DNA from: Planctomycetaceae bacterium | GTDB lineage: Bacteria; Planctomycetota; Planctomycetia; Pirellulales; Pirellulaceae | DNA: 50,278 bases | NCBI GenBank assembly: GCA_002724245.1 | Contig: PBOG01000038.1 | Location: 1 to 50,278, forward strand | Direction of reading: 5' to 3' | Part shown: positions 44,009 to 50,278 of the stretch, in pieces | Layout: every line of letters starts with the position of its first letter | Numbering within the stretch: the stretch's first letter is position 1 | Notes under the pieces: generated by a model | What the model saw: only the letters and a program-made list of their open reading frames with translations | Databases searched by the model: none | What the model was told of the DNA's origin: nothing | Translations under genes and position numbers: made by a program

Positions 44009-45298
44009 GTGGACAAACGTGGGCAGCTCAATCGTCGTAGTTGGCTTGGCATCTCAAGTTCGCTTGCACTGGGGTCGCTCGCACAGCAAGCGGGAGTAGG
44101 CTGGAACACGCAGGCGCACTCGGCGGAGCCGCTGCAGGCGAAGCCCGTGGCGGGCATTGTGACCGCCTATGAAAAAATACTGCACGCGGATGTGTTGTTG
44201 ACCAAGGTGCTGGCGGGGTGGGGGCAGGATGGCGGGCCCGGGCCCGCCATCAAACTCGCATCCCTCTATGTGGATCAATTCGGTCCCAAAGATCTCGCGC
44301 GTCCCATGGCGAAGAAATATGGTGTGCCGATCTTCGACTCAATCGAGGGCGCGGTGACGCTGGGCGGAAATCAGGTTGCGGTTGACGGCGTGATCAGTAT
44401 TGGTGAACACGGTAAATACCCACTCAACAAAAAGGGGCAACAACTGTATCCGCGGCGGCGGTTCTTTGATGGGATTGCGGATACCTTTGAGAAACACGGC
44501 CGAGTGGTGCCCGTGTTCAGTGACAAGCATCTTGGTCCTGAGTGGCGAGACGCGTCGGCGATTTACGAGCGCGCACGGAAAATGAAGATCCCGATGATGG
44601 CGGGTTCTTCGCTACCAGTGACATTCCGGCGTCCTGCGCAGACAATTCCCATGGGGGCAGAGATTGAGGCGGCCGTGGGGGTGGGGTACGGTGATCTGGA
44701 CCGTTACGGAAGCCACACGCTTGACTGTTTTCAGTGCCTGGTGGAACGCCGGCGAAACGCCGAAGGTGGAGTGGAGTGGGTGGAATGTTTGCGGGGCGAC
44801 GCGATCTGGAAGGCCGTGGATCAGGGGGTGGTACGGGAGGACCTGATGCAGGCGGTGCTGCGTTTAATTCCCGTTCGAGGCGGTAGCGAAGTTCGGGGAG
44901 ATTCGTCGTCTTCGCTGTTGCTGTTTCGATATACCGATGGACTTCTCGGTGCCGTATTCATGTTGCCGCATTATGCGGGTGGAATTGGCGCAGCCATCAA
45001 GCTGCGGGGGCAAGCGGACCCGGTCGCGGTGCATTTTGAAGAACGCGCGGAGCCTGCAATTCCACACTTTGCCTACCTGCTTAAGGCAATTGAACGCATG
45101 GTTCACACGGGTAAGCCGTCGTATCCCGTTGAACGAACGGTTCTGACGAGCGGCATCCTGGACCAAGGAATCACGTCGCGGTTGGAGGAGAGCAAACGGC
45201 TGCTCACCCCACAACTGCAAATCGGCTACGAACCGGTGGACTACCCGTTCGCTCCGCACATTGACTTGAATTCGGATCCCCGTAAACCGCTATCTTAG
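44009..45298 (+). CDS. Tat-exported conserved protein of unknown function
   Basis: GTG 44009 follows a perfect AGGAGGT at 43997-44003. The 429-residue protein starts with a twin-arginine signal (LNRRSWLGISSSLALGSLA). The mature part has a sequence I associate with an uncharacterised family in planctomycetes and acidobacteria: VKLASLYVDQFG-like strand, ISIGEHGKYPLNKKGQQLYP with RRRFFDGIADTF, VVPVFSDKHLGPEW and MAGSSLPVTFRRPA. The N-terminal half resembles a Rossmann-type fold like that of Gfo/Idh/MocA proteins, but the glycine-rich loop and the EKP motif are absent. It could be an oxidoreductase-derived binding protein. No function can be assigned. Confidence 0.82.
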   Translation: MDKRGQLNRRSWLGISSSLALGSLAQQAGVGWNTQAHSAEPLQAKPVAGIVTAYEKILHADVLLTKVLAGWGQDGGPGPAIKLASLYVDQFGPKDLARPMAKKYGVPIFDSIEGAVTLGGNQVAVDGVISIGEHGKYPLNKKGQQLYPRRRFFDGIADTFEKHGRVVPVFSDKHLGPEWRDASAIYERARKMKIPMMAGSSLPVTFRRPAQTIPMGAEIEAAVGVGYGDLDRYGSHTLDCFQCLVERRRNAEGGVEWVECLRGDAIWKAVDQGVVREDLMQAVLRLIPVRGGSEVRGDSSSSLLLFRYTDGLLGAVFMLPHYAGGIGAAIKLRGQADPVAVHFEERAEPAIPHFAYLLKAIERMVHTGKPSYPVERTVLTSGILDQGITSRLEESKRLLTPQLQIGYEPVDYPFAPHIDLNSDPRKPLS

Positions 45299-45315
45299 CG
45301 GTAGAGCGTTCCGCG

Positions 45316-45804
45316 TTATTTCTTGCGTGTTGAGGTACCTTGTACCTCCGCCTGTCCACCGTTTGCGGTTTTGAATTTGCCCGTCCACTGGTAGCCCTTG
45401 GCGGTTTTTGTCAGGGTCATTTGGCCTGTGTAGGCACCCAGACCTTCCGCCTGGCCCGTCTGCGTACCGGTAATCGAGTTCGCAGTAATCTTGTTGAAAG
45501 TAATGCGGAAATACATGCCGGTATTGTCGTAGGACGTCATCACCAGTGCTTTTTTGTCTGGTTCCCAGGCGGTCACAGTGACGATTTCCAGTCCGAGTGA
45601 GTTTTTGCCTTTGGCGACGACTAGGTTGCCGTCGAGACGCAGGTCGGCTTTGCTTTCGCCCGTTGTGCCCATCGAGTCTTTGCTGGCCCACGTGCCAGAT
45701 AAGTGTTTGAGCCAATCTTTGTGGAGTTCTGCGGCCACGAGTTCAGGTGTTAACAGAGCACTAGTCAGCAGGAGGGTCGCTAACGCCACGGTGTATCGCT
45801 TCAT
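45316..45804 (-). CDS. Small exported lipocalin-like protein
   Basis: ATG 45804 gives 162 residues; the frame continues seven codons upstream. A signal peptide (RYTVALATLLLTSALLTPELVA) directs export. The mature protein opens with WLKHLSGTWASKDS, a start seen in lipocalin-like and DUF1579-type proteins, and continues as beta-strands (ADLRLDGNLVVAKGKN, LVMTSYDNTGMYFRITF, YTGQMTLTKTAKGYQW). This suggests a small beta-barrel that might bind a ligand. It has a basic C-terminus (STRKK). It faces the unknown Tat protein gene, stops 17 bp apart, and lies downstream of the YihY gene. Confidence 0.75.
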   Translation of the reverse strand: MKRYTVALATLLLTSALLTPELVAAELHKDWLKHLSGTWASKDSMGTTGESKADLRLDGNLVVAKGKNSLGLEIVTVTAWEPDKKALVMTSYDNTGMYFRITFNKITANSITGTQTGQAEGLGAYTGQMTLTKTAKGYQWTGKFKTANGGQAEVQGTSTRKK

Positions 45805-45927
45805 TGGGGGCTCGCTTTTTTGCACAGTTCATCGGGTGAGGGGGCGGTACGTGCGGCACTTTGGCAAGGAGAACGATTTAACGCAAGGTCAATTCGTGTT
45901 GCGGAGAGATCGCGGTAGGGGGATCCG

Positions 45928-46866
45928 CTATGGTTTGCCAGCGGATTTGTTGCCAGCTGTGGAGGGCGTGGACGCAGCAAGGCTGTCTACCGGGAAGGGA
46001 TGATGCTGCAGATAAATGATGCTGTTGATCAGTCCTCCCATCATCAGCACCGCACCTGTCAAATAGAGCCAGACCAGCAAAATGATCGTTCCCCCAATAA
46101 CACCGTACGTTTCGTTATAGCGTGCGACGGTTTCCACGTAGATCTGGAATCCGCGGCCAGTGACCGCCCACCCTGAAGCGGCAAACAGGCTACCGGGTGT
46201 CAATAGGGACCAGCGGACCTTGGCGGCTGGAGCAAGCCAGTAAATCACCGATGCAGATGTCAACGCGACTAATCCCAGAATGAGCCAGCGAAATCCTCGG
46301 TTAAGCAGGAATCCGAGACGGGGATCGAAAGCATGGTTTGTCATCCACTGCGTGATGATTGGACCAAGTAATAACAGTAAGAGTGCTACCAGGAGCATGA
46401 TGAAGGCCCCCAGGGTCACGAGCAGTGCCAGGCAACGCACCTGCCAATCGTGTCGAACTTCGACGACACCGTAGGCGGCATTTAAACCTCGTGAGATCGT
46501 GAGGAATAGCTGCGAGCCGGCAAAGCCGGCCACGAGCAGGGCGAACAGCACGAGTTTGAGAGTCGAGGACCGCTGGATATCTTCAATCTGCCGTAACAGG
46601 ACGCTGTCCGCACCCGTTGGGAACGCGCGCCCTGTCGTCTCGGTAAGGCTCTCCATTTCGCCTTCCAGCGGAATTTGAGCCAACGCGGCAATCAACAGGA
46701 TTAAGAGCGGCGCGATAAACAGCATTGCGTAGTAGGCAAACTGGGCGCTTCTGGCATCAAGGTGATGCTCGCGAAAACCGTGGAAAGCACGTGTCACCAG
46801 CTGGCTGAATCGCAGGCCGCCCAGGTTCCACTGTGACTTCACGACGTGTTGGTGCGGCATGGACAT
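45928..46866 (-). CDS. YihY/BrkB-family inner-membrane protein
   Basis: The 312-residue protein starts at ATG 46866 (or ATG 46860). It has six predicted membrane helices and the features of the YihY/UPF0761 family: RSAQFAYYAMLFIAPLLILL near the N-terminus, GFAGSQLFLTISRGLNAAYG, WLILGLVALTSASVIYWLAP, and YNETYGVIGGTIILLVWLYL with GGLINS at the end. The name virulence factor BrkB is historical; the family's molecular role is not settled, with transport or RNase BN assignments disputed. A lone gene on the minus strand, with the aldolase gene ending 188 bp upstream. Confidence 0.9.
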   Translation of the reverse strand: MSMPHQHVVKSQWNLGGLRFSQLVTRAFHGFREHHLDARSAQFAYYAMLFIAPLLILLIAALAQIPLEGEMESLTETTGRAFPTGADSVLLRQIEDIQRSSTLKLVLFALLVAGFAGSQLFLTISRGLNAAYGVVEVRHDWQVRCLALLVTLGAFIMLLVALLLLLLGPIITQWMTNHAFDPRLGFLLNRGFRWLILGLVALTSASVIYWLAPAAKVRWSLLTPGSLFAASGWAVTGRGFQIYVETVARYNETYGVIGGTIILLVWLYLTGAVLMMGGLINSIIYLQHHPFPVDSLAASTPSTAGNKSAGKP

Positions 46867-47054
46867 GCGATGAGCCAGGTAGACGGTGTGTGTGGTTCGC
46901 TGGTACAGGACCTGCTTTCGTTGTCAGGGTTCACAAGCAGGCTGTGTGGAAAGGTGGGCTATCGGTATGCCGTAACCGGGATGTGCCAGGCGGTTAAGAG
47001 GAAAGGTGGGGGTGAAGGCGGGCCAGGTGGTACAGCGGATGGTTGACTAAAGTA

Positions 47055-47903
47055 CTACGGTAGATCAGCGGTGCCCGGTAACGCACGGTATTCATTGACC
47101 AGACGGGCAGCGCCTTCGGCGATGAGTGTCAGTTCATCGACGGCTTCAAAGAATCCCGCTCCCTGACGGATCCACTCCCCAGCAGCGGTGGTGCTGGCGG
47201 CGGTGGTTCCGAACGGCACATCGTGCTGTTTACAGAGTGTCAGGATCTCTTCCATGGCGCCACGGACTACGGGATGTTCGTAGTCACCAGGATGGCCCAT
47301 TTCAATCGAGAAGTCGCCGGGCCCGACGTAGACCATGTCGACGCCCGGCGTGCTGACAATTTCTTCTGCGTTTTCGTACCCGCGGCGGGTTTCGATATGT
47401 ACGACCAAAGTCGTTTCCTGATCCTGTTCTGCCATCCAGGTAGCCCAGTTTTCGGGTTGCGTGTACCCGCTGCTGCCATATCCGGGTGCGATGGCACGGG
47501 TGCCTCGAGGCGGGAACTTGATGTAGTCGAGCAGGCATTCCACGTCGGCACGCGTCTCGGTTCGTGGTAGCTGGATTCCGACGATTCCACACTCCAGTAG
47601 TTTGGCAACCGCGGCCCGCTCCAGTTGGGGTGTTTTGGCGATCACGGGGAGATCGTTATCACGTGCGCAGAGTACGGTGTCAGCCAAGGTGGCTAGGTCA
47701 AAAAAACCGTGTTCGTATTCGATATAGAGAAAATCGAAACCGGCATGTACATAGAGCTTGACGAGTCCTGGACGCGCGTATTCTGTCAACATTCCTCCCA
47801 CCAGCGCACGGCCGTTGCCCAGAGCGGACTTCAGAGTACGGCCCGGCCGACGTTCAGTTCCAGTAGCGCTGCGGGTTGCTATTGGAGAATTTGATTTTGC
47901 CAT
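47055..47903 (-). CDS. HpcH/HpaI-family class II aldolase
   Basis: ATG 47903, with AAGGA about 9 nt upstream, gives 282 residues; the frame extends to 48212 but the extra 100 residues are unlike the family. HpcH/HpaI enzymes split 2-keto-3-deoxy acids into pyruvate and an aldehyde using a divalent metal. Active-site residues are visible: the catalytic base H65 (IEYEHGFFD) and metal ligands E171 (HIETRRG) and D197 (GPGDFSIEMG). GYGSSGYTQPENW is also typical. The substrate is open; 2-keto-3-deoxy sugar acids from polysaccharide breakdown are candidates. It is divergent from the DUF1549 gene. Confidence 0.9.
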   Translation of the reverse strand: MAKSNSPIATRSATGTERRPGRTLKSALGNGRALVGGMLTEYARPGLVKLYVHAGFDFLYIEYEHGFFDLATLADTVLCARDNDLPVIAKTPQLERAAVAKLLECGIVGIQLPRTETRADVECLLDYIKFPPRGTRAIAPGYGSSGYTQPENWATWMAEQDQETTLVVHIETRRGYENAEEIVSTPGVDMVYVGPGDFSIEMGHPGDYEHPVVRGAMEEILTLCKQHDVPFGTTAASTTAAGEWIRQGAGFFEAVDELTLIAEGAARLVNEYRALPGTADLP

Positions 47904-48191
47904 CCTGGGAAGTCCTTGCTGAAGGAGGCTGGGTGCGAAGACTGCGAGGAACGTTTGCCGACCACATTGTAGCAGTCTCCTGGAAGACAAGGGGCGGTTG
48001 CATAGCGTTGGTGGGTGCCAAGTCGACGTGTACACCGGCCCCGCGGTCGTGGTAATATGGGCGGTGTGTGGGATGGCGTTCTCTGCACACACTCCCTGAC
48101 AGAGCAGGGAGTGCTGTGGTCGATGTGCCAGGTTGTCTGGCGTCCTCTCCGAGAGTGGTCCGTAACCCCCGATATTGTCGGAGCGCAAAGC

Positions 48192-49778
48192 ATGCGATGG
48201 TCTCTGACGCAACTTGGGTTGCTCGCGTTCTCTCTCTACGTGCCTGCGCTGCTAGTCGCAGCGGATCCACTCCACCAGGTCATTGATCATCATATCGGTG
48301 GTGCGGCAGGTGGTCCCGTTGCTCCGGCTGCGAGTGATGCTGAATTCCTGAGGCGAGTGACCCTCGATCTGGCGGGCCGAGTGCCGACGATTAAGGAAAC
48401 ACGGGCTTTCCTGGAGAACGTGGATGCGGAGAAAAGAGGGCAAGTCGTCGACCGGCTGCTCGCCTCGCAGGATTACGCGAGGTGGATGCAGGAGTTTGTC
48501 AGCGTCTGGGTACTGGAACGACGCAATGAAACCACTATCGCCCAGCCGGACTGGGTCCGCTATCTCGAAGAATCGTTAGCTGCTGACCGGCCGTGGAATG
48601 AGATTGTGGGTGAACTTCTGTTTGTTCCGACGGAAGAGCCTGAGCATCCAGCGGCTGCAAAATTCATGTTGGTTGCCGGTCGCAAGGGGAATTCTCACCA
48701 GATCACCCAGGATATCGCGAGATTATTCCTGGGAAGAGACATCATGTGTGCTCAGTGCCACGACCATCCGTCGGTAGAGAGCTATACCCAGCGTGACTAT
48801 TTCGGTTTGTATTCGTATGTCCAGGAGAAACCGAGTCAGGCCCGGTCGGAATTTGAGTCTGTCTTTGAGCCAGGGCAGCAGTCCACTGGACCGCGACTAC
48901 CTGGACGCCCTGAACGCGAGATACCAGACTTTGAGACAGCACCGGAAGCGGCAGCCGCCGCCTACCGTCCACGTTTGATGTTGTCTACAGATCTTCCGCA
49001 TCCGGAAAACCGTCTTTTCGTACGAACGTGCGTCAATCGCTTCTGGTATCTGATGATGGGGCGTGGCCTGGTCCATCCTCTCGATGCAGATCACCCGGAA
49101 AACCCGCCATCGCACCCCGAGTTGCTGGAGGCCTTGCAGGCCGGATGGGTAACCAGTGCGTTGCGTATCAAGCCGCTGCTGCGGCAGATTGCCTTGAGTG
49201 ACGCCTACCAGAGGGCGGGCAGCTGGACCGGGCTCAGAGAGGGGGAGACGATTCCCGAGGACCGATACAGAGTGGCGCTTCCCAAGCCTCTGACGCCAGA
49301 GCAGCTTGCGTGGTCCTTGTTGGTGGCGACCGGGAACCGCGGGCGTATGGAGCAGGCGCCAGCCAGCGATCCAAAGTTCAACTGGTACGATTACATTAAT
49401 GGACGCAGTGAACAGTTGCCGGCAAATACTGCCGAGACGTTGGACCTGTTTGGGCGAGTGCTGGGCGCACCCGAAGGTGAGAACCAGGATCAATTCAATC
49501 CAGCCATGGGGCACGCATTGTTTTTGATGCACGAGCCGTTGGTGCTGGATTGGCTCGAAGCCCGTCCCGGGTCGACCATAGAACGCGTGCTGGCTGCCAA
49601 GGACGCGTCCGCTCAAATTGAGGAGATCTACTTGAGCGTTCTGTCGCGCCAACCCGATGCTCAAGAACACCGTGACACACTCGAGTACTTGCAGGCCCAT
49701 CAGGATGCACCCGCGCGGGCGGTTGTCGACCTCGTATGGTCACTGCTGGCTGCTGCGGAATTTCGTTTGAACCACTAG
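48192..49778 (+). CDS. Exported DUF1549/DUF1553 protein
   Basis: ATG 48192 gives 528 residues with a signal peptide (LTQLGLLAFSLYVPALLVAA). DUF1549 spans about residues 25-220, with FLRRVTLDLAGRVPT, LASQDYARWMQEFV, and the C-containing CAQCHDHPSVESYTQRDYFG (given up to 20 residues). DUF1553 spans about 250-520, with HPENRLFVRTCVNRFWYLMM, GRGLVHPLDADHPENPPSHP and YLSVLSRQPDAQE. These domains occur together almost only in planctomycetes and related phyla and are usually followed by DUF1501, as here. The CAQCH motif resembles a haem site but is characteristic of DUF1549 and need not bind haem. Function unknown. Confidence 0.92.
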   Translation: MRWSLTQLGLLAFSLYVPALLVAADPLHQVIDHHIGGAAGGPVAPAASDAEFLRRVTLDLAGRVPTIKETRAFLENVDAEKRGQVVDRLLASQDYARWMQEFVSVWVLERRNETTIAQPDWVRYLEESLAADRPWNEIVGELLFVPTEEPEHPAAAKFMLVAGRKGNSHQITQDIARLFLGRDIMCAQCHDHPSVESYTQRDYFGLYSYVQEKPSQARSEFESVFEPGQQSTGPRLPGRPEREIPDFETAPEAAAAAYRPRLMLSTDLPHPENRLFVRTCVNRFWYLMMGRGLVHPLDADHPENPPSHPELLEALQAGWVTSALRIKPLLRQIALSDAYQRAGSWTGLREGETIPEDRYRVALPKPLTPEQLAWSLLVATGNRGRMEQAPASDPKFNWYDYINGRSEQLPANTAETLDLFGRVLGAPEGENQDQFNPAMGHALFLMHEPLVLDWLEARPGSTIERVLAAKDASAQIEEIYLSVLSRQPDAQEHRDTLEYLQAHQDAPARAVVDLVWSLLAAAEFRLNH

Positions 49779-49787
49779 GGGAATGGT

Positions 49788-50278
49788 ATGTCACAGCGTG
49801 ACGGCTGTAACCGCCGCGACCATAACATCAGCCGGCGGCAGGTACTGGGTTCGTTGGCAGGAGCGACCGGGCTAGGAGGCCTGGGAACGCTGCTGGACCC
49901 CGGTGTCGCAGAGGAGATCAAACGCAAGAATCGTCAGGTACTCTTCATCTGGCTCGACGGTGGCATCAGCCAGTTGGAGAGCTGGGATCCGAAGCCGGAA
50001 AGTGAGTTTGGTGGTCCCTTTCGTAGTATTCCCACGATTCTTCCGGGAACCCACTTTAGTGAGTTGACACCGCATACGGCGCAGATCGCGGACCGTCTGG
50101 CCGTGATTCGCAATATGTCCACTAAAGACGAGAACCACTCCAGCGCTGTTCCCCGTGTGCAACGCGGCGATCCCAAGAATCGTGGCGTCACCTATCCGTT
50201 TCTAGGGTCCGCCGTCAGCCACTTGTTGCCGCCTCCAGAAAACCAGCTGCCTGCTTACATGCATGTCAAACCTGGGCG
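49788..50278 (+). CDS. DUF1501 protein (C-terminus off the window)
   Basis: The frame starts at ATG 49788, with AGGGGA 5 nt upstream, and is open to the window edge (163 codons). A twin-arginine-type signal (ISRRQVLGSLAGATGLGGLG) is followed by the DUF1501 core opening VLFIWLDGGISQLESWDPKP and FGGPFRSIPTILPGTHFSEL, then RLAVIRNMSTKDENHSSAV. It begins 9 bp after the DUF1549/DUF1553 stop, so the pair is an operon, as is usual in planctomycetes. It differs from the stand-alone copy at 31.7-33.1 kb, which has GGPTQHETFDPKP at the same place. Family function is unproven. Confidence 0.93.
   Translation, partial: MSQRDGCNRRDHNISRRQVLGSLAGATGLGGLGTLLDPGVAEEIKRKNRQVLFIWLDGGISQLESWDPKPESEFGGPFRSIPTILPGTHFSELTPHTAQIADRLAVIRNMSTKDENHSSAVPRVQRGDPKNRGVTYPFLGSAVSHLLPPPENQLPAYMHVKPG

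Noticed and set aside
48732-48790. CAQCH motif in the DUF1549 protein read as a cytochrome c haem site
   Set aside because: This motif is a standard feature of DUF1549 and occurs once, with no other sign of a cytochrome fold.

Overview
The window looks like part of a planctomycete chromosome. The case rests on gene content: two formylglycine-type sulfatases, two DUF1501 proteins (one directly behind a DUF1549/DUF1553 protein), twin-arginine-exported oxidoreductase- and amidohydrolase-like proteins, a membrane-anchored multiheme cytochrome with a HEAT-like tail, a leucine-rich-repeat protein and a DinB protein. Base composition is moderately GC-rich. I see no insertion sequence, prophage, CRISPR array, tRNA or rRNA, and no obvious transcription-factor gene. 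Genes run off both ends: a methyltransferase on the left and a DUF1501 protein on the right.

Layout. 1-7 kb: partial SAM methyltransferase, phytanoyl-CoA dioxygenase-like enzyme, DinB protein, and a 1320-residue membrane protein carrying a voltage-sensor-like four-helix module. 7.3-13.1 kb: octaheme cytochrome c, secreted sulfatase, Tat-exported amidohydrolase, membrane-anchored LRR protein. 13.2-27.3 kb: a urea uptake and hydrolysis island. 27.3-33.1 kb: a gene-poor stretch with a small zinc-ribbon ORF and a strong stem-loop, then a cyclase-family protein, a Gfo/Idh/MocA oxidoreductase, an AroE-like protein and a DUF1501 protein. 33.3-38 kb: xylFGH sugar importer and a convergent aquaglyceroporin. 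38.2-50.3 kb: SGNH hydrolase, GT39-like glycosyltransferase, second sulfatase, L-threonine 3-dehydrogenase, a Tat protein of unknown function, a small exported protein, a YihY/BrkB membrane protein, an HpcH/HpaI aldolase, and the DUF1549-DUF1501 pair.

The urea island is the most coherent unit. ureF-ureG point left. Diverging from them are an outer-membrane porin, the urea ABC importer urtABCDE, ureD, a fused ureA-ureB gene, ureC and an M48 peptidase. Outer-membrane entry, inner-membrane import, hydrolysis and most of the nickel-insertion machinery are therefore together. No ureE is present, but UreG begins with a histidine-rich tail. Sigma-54-like -24/-12 elements precede both the porin and urtA, each placing a predicted transcript start just under 80 nt from the start codon. 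Inverted repeats lie upstream of each in positions suited to an enhancer-binding activator. This points to nitrogen control of porin and importer, but it is inferred from sequence patterns only.

The least explained items are the long voltage-sensor protein without a visible pore, the gene-poor kilobase around 27.3-28.2 kb, and the AroE-like protein with an altered substrate motif.
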